Shown here in pieces: positions 54,629 through 63,530 of a stretch of 64,000 bases of DNA; position 1 is the stretch's first letter, and every line of letters starts with the position of its first letter. The translations under genes and the position numbers were made by a program. A model generated the notes under the pieces. It did no database searches. It was not told where the DNA came from and worked only from the letters and a program-made list of their open reading frames with translations. Origin of the DNA: Clostridia bacterium. Lineage in GTDB: Bacteria; Bacillota; Clostridia; Acetivibrionales; JAFADI01. The stretch lies in the NCBI GenBank assembly GCA_026418695.1, contig JAOAAU010000086.1, forward strand, positions 1-64,000, given 5' to 3'.

Positions 54629-54751
54629 GTGAGTCCACAGCTTTATTTGTTGTTAGGTACTGTCGTTGCTTTAGGCTTACTCATTTTTTTCCTGATGCGT
54701 ACAGCAGACAAGCAGCTGAGCAACGTTAAATCAAAATCCAAAAAAAAATAA
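54629..54751 (+). CDS. Tiny single-span membrane protein, function unknown
   Basis: 40 residues starting at GTG with GGGGGTGAT about seven bases upstream. One membrane span at about 4-23 (LYLLLGTVVALGLLIFFL) is followed by a basic tail SNVKSKSKKK. It has its own promoter-like sequence and a downstream hairpin. It is divergent from the exporter leader peptide. The positive-inside tail suggests the C-terminus is cytoplasmic. I do not recognise a family. Confidence 0.6.
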   Translation: MSPQLYLLLGTVVALGLLIFFLMRTADKQLSNVKSKSKKK

Positions 54752-54841
54752 CTCATATTCAATTAAGATAGAAATTCCGAAATCTAAGGATCGTAATCTA
54801 AACAGGATATCTTAACGGGAAAAATATGAATCAAAGATAAA

Positions 54842-54868
54842 GGATAAGCATTCTCTGCTTATCCTTTT
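54842..54868. terminator. Terminator between the tiny membrane protein and livF
   Basis: GGATAAGCA and TGCTTATCC pair around TTCTC and are followed by TTTTATTG on the plus strand; the minus side is also T-rich (CTTTATCTTT). It can serve both convergent genes. Confidence 0.8.
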
Positions 54869-54929
54869 ATTGTTTAATATAAAGTTTTGAGTTAAAATCA
54901 TAATTTCCTTACAATAATGATTTCAAATA

Positions 54930-55643
54930 CTATTTCGCTTTCTTACCCAGATAAGCCTCTTTGACCTCCTGGTTTGCAAGCAGTTCATGCCCCGTGCCTT
55001 TAAGGCTGATTCGGCCCGTCTCCATAACATAGCCTATATCCGCAATATGGAGCGCTGCATTTGCATTCTGCTCAATCAACAGGATCGTTACCCCTTGTTT
55101 ATGAATCTCTTTAATGATGTTGAAAATTTCCTTAACCACCAAAGGTGCAAGTCCTAAAGAAGGCTCATCCATCATCAGCAGCTTGGGTCGTGACATGAGC
55201 GCTCTTCCTACGGCCAGCATCTGCTGCTCACCGCCTGATAGAGTTCCAGCCAGCTGCCAGGTTCTCTCCTTTAACCTCGGGAAAAGATGGTATACCCATT
55301 CCAGGTCTTCCTTGATGTTTTTTTCATCGTTCCTGCAAAAGGCACCAATCTTGAGATTCTCGAGCACCGTCAGGTTTGGGAAAACCCTTCTTCCTTCCGG
55401 TACAAGCGCAATACCATTTCGCACCATATTCTGTGTTTTTTCTGCAAGCAGGTTGCTGCCCTTATAGGTGATTGCACCGCTAACAGGCTTAACCAATCCC
55501 ATGATGGCACGTAATGTGGTACTCTTGCCAGCACCATTGGCGCCTACAAGGGTTATGATCTTTCCTTCTTCAACTTCCATGCTGATGCCTTTTAAAGCTT
55601 CAATACCGCCATAAGCTACTACAAGATTGTCAATTTTAAGCAT
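54930..55643 (-). CDS. livF: Branched-chain amino-acid ABC transporter ATPase LivF
   Basis: ATP-hydrolysing subunit of a high-affinity uptake system for leucine, isoleucine and valine or related compounds. 237 residues with Walker A GANGAGKST (around 35), signature LSGGEQQM, Walker B LLMMDEPSLGLAP and the LivF-type ending. It overlaps livG by eight bases and is the last gene of the livKHMGF cluster. Confidence 0.95.
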   Translation of the reverse strand: MLKIDNLVVAYGGIEALKGISMEVEEGKIITLVGANGAGKSTTLRAIMGLVKPVSGAITYKGSNLLAEKTQNMVRNGIALVPEGRRVFPNLTVLENLKIGAFCRNDEKNIKEDLEWVYHLFPRLKERTWQLAGTLSGGEQQMLAVGRALMSRPKLLMMDEPSLGLAPLVVKEIFNIIKEIHKQGVTILLIEQNANAALHIADIGYVMETGRISLKGTGHELLANQEVKEAYLGKKAK

Positions 55644-56433
55644 CCTCTTCCACCCCCAGATAAGCTTCTATTACTCTCTGGTTGTTTTGGATCTCGCTTG
55701 GAGTCCCGTGAGCAATAGTTACACCATAATCCAGCACATAGATTCTTTGGGAAATTCCCATGACTACATCCATGTGATGTTCGATCATAAATATGGTAAG
55801 GTCAAATTCATCCCGGATATGCTTGATAAAATGAGTCAGGTCTTCCGTTTCCTTTGGATTCATACCCGCAGCAGGCTCATCCAGAAGCAGTACTTTCGGG
55901 TTTGTAGCCAAAGCCCTGGCAATCTCCAGTCTTCTTTGATTACCATAAGGTAGTGAAGTGGAAACCTCATCACGTAAATCCGCCAGCCCTACCTTTTCAA
56001 GCAAATACATGGATTTTTCAATCATGCTTTTTTCTTCACGTCGATACTTTGGAAGCTTCAAAGCAGCTTCCAAAAAATTGGATTTCAGGTGAAGATGGTT
56101 TGCAATCAACACATTATCCAGCACGCTCAGGTCTTTAAACAACCGGATATTCTGAAACGTTCTTGCAATCCCCATTTTGGTGATCTGATCCGGTTTCAGA
56201 CCGGAGATCTGTTTGTTATCCAAAATGATCTTTCCTTTAGTCGGTTGATAGACTCCCGTAATCATGTTGAAGGCTGTTGTCTTTCCAGCGCCATTCGGCC
56301 CTATCAAGGCAACAATCTCGCCCTTTTTAAGTTCCATTTCGAAATCTTTAACGGCTGTCAAGCCGCCAAACTGCATCGTGATTTTATCTGCTTTGATTAA
56401 GCTTGTCTTTTTCATATCCATATTTTGACTCAT
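55636..56433 (-). CDS. livG: Branched-chain amino-acid ABC transporter ATPase LivG
   Basis: Second ATPase of the Liv system, 265 residues, with Walker A GPNGAGKTT, LivG-specific GIARTFQNIRLF, a signature replaced by SLPYGNQRRLEIARAL as usual in LivG, Walker B LLLDEPAAGMNP, and IEHHMDVVM. It overlaps livM by four bases and livF by eight, so the genes are tightly coupled. Confidence 0.95.
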   Translation of the reverse strand: MSQNMDMKKTSLIKADKITMQFGGLTAVKDFEMELKKGEIVALIGPNGAGKTTAFNMITGVYQPTKGKIILDNKQISGLKPDQITKMGIARTFQNIRLFKDLSVLDNVLIANHLHLKSNFLEAALKLPKYRREEKSMIEKSMYLLEKVGLADLRDEVSTSLPYGNQRRLEIARALATNPKVLLLDEPAAGMNPKETEDLTHFIKHIRDEFDLTIFMIEHHMDVVMGISQRIYVLDYGVTIAHGTPSEIQNNQRVIEAYLGVEEDA

Positions 56434-57485
56434 GACTCTATACCTCCCTTTTTAAGAGGCCTTCTTGAAAACTTTTGAATCAGCATATCCCAATTCAATT
56501 CCTTAGTCCCCATCAATCCGTGTCTATAGAACAATACTACCGCCATCAAAATTGCAGAAATCACAACCATTCTCATCCCTGGAATACCGGGTGTTTCAAA
56601 AAATCCGAAATCAATAGGTTTGTCAATCACCGCAAGGTACTCGGTACCCAGAGTGATCGCTACAGCGGAAATAATAGTACCTGAAACACTACCCATACCA
56701 CCGAGAACGATGATCAGAAGGATATTGAACGTCAAGATAAAGTTAAACATATCCGGCGCGATGGTTCCCTGCAAAATAGCAAGCAGTCCTCCCCCGATTC
56801 CTGCAAAAAAGGCTCCAAGAATAAAGGAAAGGGTTTTATGCTTGAACAAATTGATTCCCATGCTTTCAGCAGCAATTTCATCTTCACGGATGGCTTTCAA
56901 GGCTCTCCCGAAGCTGCTGTTGATCAAGGAAACAATTGCCGCCACAGTGAGTGCGGCAATTCCAAAATTCCACCAGATATTGGCATCATTCGGAATTCCC
57001 TTTAAGCCCAGGGCTCCGTTCGTAACCGTCTGGGTATTTACAATTACAATACGAATGATTTCAGCAAAACCCAGTGTCGCAATTCCGAGATAATCACCCT
57101 TCAGTCTCAGGACAGGCGCACCTATTAAAAAGGCTACAAAAGCCGCTAATATTCCACCGATAATCAAAGCAAAATAGAAAGGTATTTCAATAGAGTTTAA
57201 TGGCCAGATCAAAGGCGCCATAAAAAACGTTGCTTCTTTGGTCGCTTTGGACATGGTGAGCAGCGCCGTTGTATATGCACCTACTGCCATGAATCCTGCC
57301 TGTCCGAGGGAGAACAATCCTGTAAAACCATTCACGAGGTTCATGCTTAACCCCAAAATGATATAGATTGCGCATAAATTGATGAGCCTTAACGGATAGT
57401 CATCAAAAAAGTTATCTGCACTAAAAAGAAAAATAAGAATAAATAATACCAATGAACCGTTTAAAATTAGATTTCTTCTTTTCAT
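56430..57485 (-). CDS. livM: Branched-chain amino-acid ABC transporter permease LivM
   Basis: Membrane permease, 351 residues, about eight to ten spans. It carries LSMNLVNGFTGLFSLGQAGFMAVGAY, a LivM/LivH hallmark, and REDEIAAESMGINLFKHKTLSF, the ATPase-contact (EAA-like) loop. It starts three bases after livH and forms the heterodimeric channel with LivH. Confidence 0.95.
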   Translation of the reverse strand: MKRRNLILNGSLVLFILIFLFSADNFFDDYPLRLINLCAIYIILGLSMNLVNGFTGLFSLGQAGFMAVGAYTTALLTMSKATKEATFFMAPLIWPLNSIEIPFYFALIIGGILAAFVAFLIGAPVLRLKGDYLGIATLGFAEIIRIVIVNTQTVTNGALGLKGIPNDANIWWNFGIAALTVAAIVSLINSSFGRALKAIREDEIAAESMGINLFKHKTLSFILGAFFAGIGGGLLAILQGTIAPDMFNFILTFNILLIIVLGGMGSVSGTIISAVAITLGTEYLAVIDKPIDFGFFETPGIPGMRMVVISAILMAVVLFYRHGLMGTKELNWDMLIQKFSRRPLKKGGIES

Positions 57486-57488
57486 CTC

Positions 57489-58385
57489 CTACACCTTCTC
57501 CGAAATTTTTTCGCCCATAATGCCTGTAGGCCTGAACAGAAGTACAACAATCAGCAATATGAATGCAAACGCATCTCTATAGCCTGTATAATCCGATGGT
57601 AAAAAGGCTACCAGCATGATTTCTCCAACTCCAAGAATAAAGCCGCCTAAAACAGCGCCCTTGATATTGCCGATACCGCCGATTACTGCTGCGATAAAGC
57701 ATTTTAGCCCGGGCATAACCCCCATGAGCGGATAGATTTGCGGAAACTTCAGTCCCCACATCAATGCACCGATTGCAGCCAGTGCAGATCCAATTCCAAA
57801 AGTGATGGAGATGGTCTTGTTTACATCGATTCCCATAACGCCTGCAGTTTCATGATCTTTGGATACAGCTCTCATGGCCATACCTGTTTTTGTATGATTA
57901 ATCAGGTACAAAAGCGCTACAAGAAATATAACGGTAATGATGGGAATATAAAAAGTCAATTTCTGCAGCGATACCGGACCTAACTGTACAACGCCCGTAA
58001 ATACTTCGGGAGTCGGAAATGCTTTATTGACACCGCCGAAAATAACAATAGCCAGATTTTCAAGAAGGAACGATGCACCAATGGCCGAAATCATGATAGA
58101 AATCTTCGGCGCATTTCTTAAAGGTCTGTAAGCAGCTACTTCCAGTGTCATTCCCAGAGAAGCTGTTAAAAGTATAACAATAGGAAAAACAATATACCAG
58201 GGAACCCCGAAGGTAATGACTCCATAGAAAGCAAAATAAGTTGCCATCATAAAGATGTCACCATGAGCAAAGTTGATCAGCCTCAATATGCCGTATACCA
58301 TGGTGTAGCCAATGGCAATGAGAGCATACAGACTTCCCAGGGAAATCCCGTTGGTCAAGTGCTGTAAAAAGATATCAAAAGACAT
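57489..58385 (-). CDS. livH: Branched-chain amino-acid ABC transporter permease LivH
   Basis: 298-residue membrane permease with eight or so spans. It has GISLGSLYALIAIGYTMVYGILRLINFAHGD near the N-terminus and AVSKDHETAGVMGIDVNKTISI, the ATPase-contact loop. It lies 77 bp after livK, separated by a terminator-like hairpin that may lower expression of the membrane genes relative to the binding protein. Confidence 0.95.
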   Translation of the reverse strand: MSFDIFLQHLTNGISLGSLYALIAIGYTMVYGILRLINFAHGDIFMMATYFAFYGVITFGVPWYIVFPIVILLTASLGMTLEVAAYRPLRNAPKISIMISAIGASFLLENLAIVIFGGVNKAFPTPEVFTGVVQLGPVSLQKLTFYIPIITVIFLVALLYLINHTKTGMAMRAVSKDHETAGVMGIDVNKTISITFGIGSALAAIGALMWGLKFPQIYPLMGVMPGLKCFIAAVIGGIGNIKGAVLGGFILGVGEIMLVAFLPSDYTGYRDAFAFILLIVVLLFRPTGIMGEKISEKV

Positions 58386-58410
58386 ACATTCACCCCAAAA
58401 TTCTCAGAAA

Positions 58411-58443
58411 ATACGCCTCCTCCTGCAAAAGAAGGAAGCGTAT
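58411..58443 (-). terminator. Hairpin between livK and livH
   Basis: On the minus strand ATACGCTTCCT and AGGAGGCGTAT pair (with one bulge) around a short loop, followed by TTTTCTGAG. It looks like an attenuating terminator or a 3'-end stabiliser, so that livK message is in excess over livHMGF. Confidence 0.65.
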
Positions 58444-58462
58444 CTTCTTAGATATTTATAAA

Positions 58463-59617
58463 TTATTTCTTTGGTTCGATCGTATCAAGATAAGTAAACT
58501 TTCCATCTTTTACTATTTTGATTACCGCATTCTTTACTGCGTTTCTGTTTTCATCCAGCGTAATGACACCGGCTGCCCCCTGGAAGTCTTTTGTCTTAGC
58601 CATTTCATTTCTGATCTTTTCACCATCGCCACTGTTGGCTCTCTTGATGGCGTCGAGGATCATGATATACGCGTCATAACCGAGGGCTGTTACTGCAGCC
58701 GGATCTTTTTTGTATTCTGCCTTGTAAGCATCGAGGAACTTCTTTGATTCTTCTGTAATCGGCTTTTCAGTTGCAAAGAAGGTTGAGAATGTTGCACCTT
58801 CTACAGCAGCTCCACCGATCTTGAGGAATTCATCTGTTTCCCAGGTATCGCCGCCGATGATCGGAGCTTTGATTCCAAGCTGTCTGGCCTGCTTAATGAT
58901 GAGTGCGGATTCTGTAAAGTTACCGGGCGCAAAGATAACATCAGGATTCTTTGCCTTGATATTGGTTAACTGTGCTGTAAAGTCCTGGTCCCCTGTATTG
59001 TACTTTGAATCTTCAACAATACAGTTCTGATCTCCGGTCAGACTCTTGAAGGAATCAGTGAAGAACTTCGCAAGACCTACGGCATAGTCATTGGAAACTT
59101 CCTTGATGATTGCTGCTTTTTTGGCATTCAGCTTTGTTGCTGCATAGTTCGCCATTACTGTTCCCTGGAAAGGATCGATGAAACAAACTCTGAAATAATA
59201 ATCATTGCCTTGTGTTACAAGCGGATTTGTACAAGAAGCTCCTACCGTCGGAACCTTCGCTTTCTTTACGATGTCCCCGGCAGCCATGGAAAGTGAACTT
59301 CCCCAGCTTCCGATGATGGCATTCACCTTTTCTTTATTCACAAGTCTGTTGGCAGCATTCGCAGCCTCAACTTTGTCAGACTTATTGTCTTCAATTACGA
59401 GTTCAACTTTTTTGCCTAAAACTTCCGGATACAGCTTATTGGCAAGCTTGATACCTTCAACTTCCAAAGCACCGCCTGCTGCATTAGCTCCTGTCATCGG
59501 CTCAAAAACACCGATCTTAATTACATTGCTGTCTGCTTTCTTCGCTCCTGAACAGCCGGACAACGCTACGGATGTCATAATGATCCCAGTCAACAGAATT
59601 GATAAACCACGCTTCAT
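58463..59617 (-). CDS. livK: Branched-chain amino-acid ABC transporter substrate-binding lipoprotein
   Basis: 384 residues. A lipoprotein signal peptide ends at the lipobox LSGC-S (Cys at about 22), so it is tethered outside the membrane. The mature protein has the LivJ/LivK pattern: IGVFEPMTGANAAGG, VLGKKVELVIEDNKSD, IIGSWGSSLSMA and GALGYDAY-like TALGYDAYIMI. It captures branched-chain amino acids or a related ligand for LivHMGF. First gene of the cluster. Confidence 0.93.
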   Translation of the reverse strand: MKRGLSILLTGIIMTSVALSGCSGAKKADSNVIKIGVFEPMTGANAAGGALEVEGIKLANKLYPEVLGKKVELVIEDNKSDKVEAANAANRLVNKEKVNAIIGSWGSSLSMAAGDIVKKAKVPTVGASCTNPLVTQGNDYYFRVCFIDPFQGTVMANYAATKLNAKKAAIIKEVSNDYAVGLAKFFTDSFKSLTGDQNCIVEDSKYNTGDQDFTAQLTNIKAKNPDVIFAPGNFTESALIIKQARQLGIKAPIIGGDTWETDEFLKIGGAAVEGATFSTFFATEKPITEESKKFLDAYKAEYKKDPAAVTALGYDAYIMILDAIKRANSGDGEKIRNEMAKTKDFQGAAGVITLDENRNAVKNAVIKIVKDGKFTYLDTIEPKK

Positions 59618-60008
59618 AGTTCTCCTCCTAAAGTAATTTAATACTTATTAATATTAAAATGCATACAGGTTCATGATTAACCAAATCTTCCGAGTACACA
59701 TTTCCGTATTGATTTATGTAAATTATACTATAGCCCGTACATGTAAACAATACCAATTCATCAAAATCCCTCTGCCAAAATTTTAACAACTTAAATTATT
59801 AAGCCTTTGCGGGATTTTTTCTTGTTTTACCTAAATATTTTAAGCAATATAATTTCCCAGAAAAAGCTTTTAAATTCCGACACTATTTTCATGCTATTAT
59901 GTTAACATGAGTGAAATAATAAAAGCTATAGTTTATTTCTACCATACGTTCACTATAGCTTCAAAATTTTTATAATTTATTAAATTTGGTTAAATTCCTC
60001 TTCTTTCT
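59618..60008. other. Gap between livK and the methyltransferase-like gene
   Basis: 391 bp with no gene. The part next to livK is very AT-rich and must hold the liv promoter, which I could not fix. The far end holds the terminator of the metal-efflux operon (59923-59961). Nothing else stands out. Confidence 0.4.
59923..59961 (-). terminator. Terminator after the isoprenylcysteine methyltransferase-like gene
   Basis: On the minus strand AGCTATAG and CTATAGCT pair around a 20-base loop and are followed by TTTATTATTTC. It lies about 48 bp after the stop. Confidence 0.65.
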
Positions 60009-60614
60009 TTACTTAAACCAAAGATATCGAGGTGTCCTGCTTTCGTACTGAAGGTACTCGTCTCCAAAGCTATCCGTTAGGTGCTTTTCCTCTTTGAGAA
60101 CTAATTGATGAATGGATATTATATTGATAACTGCCGTCAGCAACGTCAAAACATCAGGATATGCAAGTAACAGTCCTGACAGCATTGCATACATTCCGAC
60201 AAACGCAGGATTTCTGCTGTATTGGTATACACCGTCTGTAACAAGGCTGGATTTGGTATCCTTATCGATGCCGACGCGCCATGAATTCCGCATATGAATC
60301 ATTGCCAAGATAAAGAATGCTACTCCAAAGGAAATAAGCAATAGACCCAAAATATCCGATATAATATTTCCGGAAGCTTTTACTTTCCCTAAAAAGCCGA
60401 CTCCTCCCATAGCCTCCGTAAACCATACTATTATCCAAATAAATGTAGAAAGTTTAACTGCCATTTCCACCTTGTTTGTTTTGACATCCTTATTTTTATT
60501 TCCCAGCACAAAGGCATTGACCTTGTTTTTATTTGAAAGCATTACCAGCTTTAAAATAAAGGCAAACAGGTATATTAGCAGCAGTCCCAATGATACAATG
60601 TTCTTTATTTCCAC
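60009..60614 (-). CDS. Isoprenylcysteine carboxyl methyltransferase-family membrane protein
   Basis: About 201 residues with four or five membrane spans. GVYQYSRNPAFVGMYAMLSG and the terminal EEKHLTDSFGDEYLQYESRTPRYL are the SAM-binding region of the ICMT/PEMT (NnrU-like) methyltransferase family. The GTG start has GGGGGAA six bases upstream; six further codons are open. It follows the metal-exporting ATPase by 41 bp and probably shares its ArsR-controlled promoter. Its methyl acceptor is unknown; a phospholipid or membrane-lipid role during metal stress is only a guess. Confidence 0.8.
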   Translation of the reverse strand: MEIKNIVSLGLLLIYLFAFILKLVMLSNKNKVNAFVLGNKNKDVKTNKVEMAVKLSTFIWIIVWFTEAMGGVGFLGKVKASGNIISDILGLLLISFGVAFFILAMIHMRNSWRVGIDKDTKSSLVTDGVYQYSRNPAFVGMYAMLSGLLLAYPDVLTLLTAVINIISIHQLVLKEEKHLTDSFGDEYLQYESRTPRYLWFK

Positions 60615-60655
60615 TTTGATTCCCCCAAGCAATTCACTAATAATTGACCCGACGT

Positions 60656-62776
60656 CTATTGTCTTTTGACCCGCATTACTCTCATCGCGTTTAAAACTGC
60701 AATCAGAGCAACACCAACATCAGCAAAAACCGCTTCCCACATGGTAGCAATACCACCTGCTCCCAATGCCAGTACAACTGCTTTTACTCCCATTGCAAAC
60801 ACAATGTTTTGCCATACGATCCTTTTTGTTCTTTTTGCTATTTTGATTGCATCTACGATTTTAGACGGTTCATCCGACATAATGACCACATCTGCGGCTT
60901 CAATGGCAGCATCCGAACCTAAGCCTCCCATTGCCACACCAATATCTGCTCTTGCAATAACCGGTGCGTCATTGATTCCGTCCCCAACAAATACAAGCTT
61001 TTTTTCCTTGCTTTTTCCCTTTTCCAGAGCCTCGAGTATTTCAACCTTTTGATGAGGAAGCAGCTCTGCATGAAACTCATGAATTCCAAGGATGGCAGCA
61101 ACTTTCTTGCCAATTTTGTAATGGTCCCCCGTGAGCATGGCTACTTTTTTTAAACCTAATCCCTTTAACTCATCAATCGTTTTTTTCGAGTCCTGCTTCA
61201 GCTCATCTTCAATCACAATACAGCCCGCATATTTCCTTTCAACTGCAATGTAAATTACTGTCCCGACCTCTTCTGTCTCCTTGTATTCAACATTGGCCCA
61301 TTCCATCAACCTTTTATTCCCTGCCAGAATTTCCTTGCCTTCTGCAATTACACGTATTCCATGTCCGGCAACTTCTTCATATCCCTTGATGTTATATTCC
61401 TCTATATTCAATGGATATTCCTTCTTGATGGAAACAGCGATCGGGTGGTTGGAATGGCTTTCAGCCAGTGCTGCATATTTTAACAACTCATTATTGGTTA
61501 CTCCTTCTACAGGCTTTACAACAGTTACCTTGAAAATCCCTTTCGTCAGAGTGCCGGTTTTATCAAACACTACAGTATCTACATTGTTTAAAGCCTCAAG
61601 AAAATTGCTGCCTTTGATAAGAATTCCATTTTTAGAAGCTCCCCCGATTCCGCCAAAGTAGCTTAATGGAATTGATACGACTAAGGCACAGGGACAAGAG
61701 ATAACCAGAAATATCAACGCACGATAGAACCATACTGAAAACTCTGCCCCTTCTATAAATAAAGGAGGTATTACAGCTGTTGCAGCCGCGGCAAAAACAA
61801 CGACGGGGGTATAATATCTCGCAAATTTTGTAATAAAGCTTTCTGTTTGTGACTTCCTGCTGCTCGAGTTTTGTACAAGCTCTATAATTTTCGAAACCGT
61901 TGATTCATTGAATGTCTTTGAAACTTTCACAGCCAGCAGACCTTTTAGATTGATAAACCCATTCAGGACTTCGCTGCCGGTCATTACTTCTCTGGGTAGG
62001 GACTCTCCGGTGAGTGCAGATGTATCAACCAGTGAAACTCCTTCAATTATCTCGCCATCAAGAGGTATCTTTTCTCCGGGTTTGATTTCAATGATCTGTC
62101 CAACTTCTACTTCTTCCGGGGAAACCTTCTTAACCGATGACCCCACCCTGAGATTGGCATAATCCGGTCGAATATCCATCAATGCCTTAATGGAGCGTCT
62201 GGAACGATTCACCGCCATATCCTGAAATGCTTCACCAATTTTATAGAAGATCATTACAGAAACGCCTTCCGGATATTCCCCCACTACAAAAGCGCCAACA
62301 GTAGCAATCCCCATCAAAAAGTTCTCGTCAAAAATCTGTCCCCTTGCGATGTTTTTAAGAGCCTGCCACAAAACATCCCAACCGAATATCAGATAACTGA
62401 GAAAGTAAAGAAGAAATTCAGCCCATTCATTCAACTTGAATGCAACTGCAATGGAAAACAGGATACCTCCAACAGCATATTTTGCCGCTTTAGTCCAATC
62501 CATTGCAAAGCCTTCCACATTTCCCTCCTCATCAATCGAGTTCTTTTCTAGAACCCGAACACCTTTTTCAATCCTTTCTGCAATTTGAGAAGCTTCCTTG
62601 ATGATTCTTTTTTCTTCTGATCCGTCTTTATAGTGAATCACCATCTTTTTTGAAAGAAAGTCGACAGAGGCTTCTTCAACTCCTTCTATTTCATTCACCT
62701 TTTTTTCAATTTTTACCGCACAATTTGCACAGTCTAATCCTTCAATGAAAAGTTCCTTCCTTGCTGCATTTTTCAT
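60656..62776 (-). CDS. Heavy-metal-translocating P-type ATPase (Cd2+/Zn2+/Pb2+ exporter type)
   Basis: 706 residues, P1B-type. The N-terminal heavy-metal-associated domain has GLDCANC (Cys 16 and 19). Transmembrane helices include the metal-site SCPCALV (Cys 361 and 363), typical of Cd/Zn/Pb/Cu pumps. Catalytic motifs are TGES (around 256), DKTGTLT with phosphorylated Asp 405, HP in SHSNHPIAV, and GDGINDAP. The downstream position from an ArsR-type sensor with Cd/Zn site residues supports CadA/ZntA rather than CopA. Confidence 0.93.
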   Translation of the reverse strand: MKNAARKELFIEGLDCANCAVKIEKKVNEIEGVEEASVDFLSKKMVIHYKDGSEEKRIIKEASQIAERIEKGVRVLEKNSIDEEGNVEGFAMDWTKAAKYAVGGILFSIAVAFKLNEWAEFLLYFLSYLIFGWDVLWQALKNIARGQIFDENFLMGIATVGAFVVGEYPEGVSVMIFYKIGEAFQDMAVNRSRRSIKALMDIRPDYANLRVGSSVKKVSPEEVEVGQIIEIKPGEKIPLDGEIIEGVSLVDTSALTGESLPREVMTGSEVLNGFINLKGLLAVKVSKTFNESTVSKIIELVQNSSSRKSQTESFITKFARYYTPVVVFAAAATAVIPPLFIEGAEFSVWFYRALIFLVISCPCALVVSIPLSYFGGIGGASKNGILIKGSNFLEALNNVDTVVFDKTGTLTKGIFKVTVVKPVEGVTNNELLKYAALAESHSNHPIAVSIKKEYPLNIEEYNIKGYEEVAGHGIRVIAEGKEILAGNKRLMEWANVEYKETEEVGTVIYIAVERKYAGCIVIEDELKQDSKKTIDELKGLGLKKVAMLTGDHYKIGKKVAAILGIHEFHAELLPHQKVEILEALEKGKSKEKKLVFVGDGINDAPVIARADIGVAMGGLGSDAAIEAADVVIMSDEPSKIVDAIKIAKRTKRIVWQNIVFAMGVKAVVLALGAGGIATMWEAVFADVGVALIAVLNAMRVMRVKRQ

Positions 62777-62842
62777 ATAAACCCCTTCTTAATTTCAAAC
62801 AATTGATTCGATGTCTTTCTTGATATTTTTTCTGCAAAACGA

Positions 62843-63205
62843 CTACTCATTCACATGGCTTAATCCCTGATCAAAGATCTGTTTGATATGATCATCATTT
62901 AATGCATAATAGACAATCTTTCCATCTTTTCGGTATTTCACGAGTCTTGATTGCTTTAGTATTCTAAGCTGATGAGAAATTGCCGATTGCGTCATCCCCA
63001 GTAAGGCTGCAATATCGCACACACACATCTCCGATGAAAACAAAGCATAGAGAATCTTAACTCTGGTAGTGTCACCAAAAACCTTAAAAAGTTCGGCCAG
63101 TTCGAATAAGTTCTCTTCTGCCGGCATGTTTTGTTTGGCTTCTCTTACAATATCTTCGTGAATTATATTGCAATTGCATCTTTCAACCTCTCCCTTATGA
63201 TCCAC
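62843..63205 (-). CDS. ArsR/SmtB-family metal-sensing repressor (CadC-like)
   Basis: 120 residues from a GTG with AGGGAGG seven bases upstream; the frame is open 16 codons further, but that stretch overlaps the operator. The winged helix contains SAISHQLRILKQSRLV. Two possible metal sites are visible. One is Cys10, Cys12, Cys61 and Cys63 (the CVCD motif), as in CadC. The other is Asp104, His106, His117 and Glu120, matching the SmtB/CzrA alpha-5 zinc site in spacing. It is the first gene ahead of the metal-exporting ATPase and sits behind a promoter overlapped by its own operator. Confidence 0.93.
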   Translation of the reverse strand: MDHKGEVERCNCNIIHEDIVREAKQNMPAEENLFELAELFKVFGDTTRVKILYALFSSEMCVCDIAALLGMTQSAISHQLRILKQSRLVKYRKDGKIVYYALNDDHIKQIFDQGLSHVNE

Positions 63206-63235
63206 CGTAAGTACCTCCCTATTAAACACTTTATC

Positions 63236-63255
63236 ATATGAATAACTGTTCATAT
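63236..63255. promoter_or_regulatory. ArsR-type operator
   Basis: A perfect ATATGAA-N6-TTCATAT inverted repeat matching the TGAA-N6-TTCA core used by ArsR/SmtB regulators. It covers the predicted transcription start and lies 31 bp before the sensor GTG, so binding would block the metal-efflux operon until metal is sensed. Confidence 0.85.
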
Positions 63256-63258
63256 ATT

Positions 63259-63288
63259 ATTATATTCACAGATACTCTGTTTTGTCAA
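63259..63288 (-). promoter_or_regulatory. Promoter of the metal-efflux operon
   Basis: Minus-strand consensus TTGACA and TATAAT are separated by 18 bases. The expected start is about 63252, inside the ArsR-type operator. Strong consensus promoters under repressor control are typical of metal efflux operons. Confidence 0.85.
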
Positions 63289-63530
63289 CAATATCCATTC
63301 ACTTATCTTGATCATTTATCATGGTAAACAATTCGTTACATACAACTTTTTTCGATTTTTACCTATAAAAACTCAGCAACAATATGTTTCATCTTATACA
63401 TTTTCTTGTCGAAATTCAGTATTATGTGTAAAGCATCGACATAATTTCTTCAATTAATTTACAAAATTTGCGTTTTCGTGTAAAATATTTCTGTACTGAA
63501 TCGAATTTCGGGAAGGAACGGAGTCAATTT

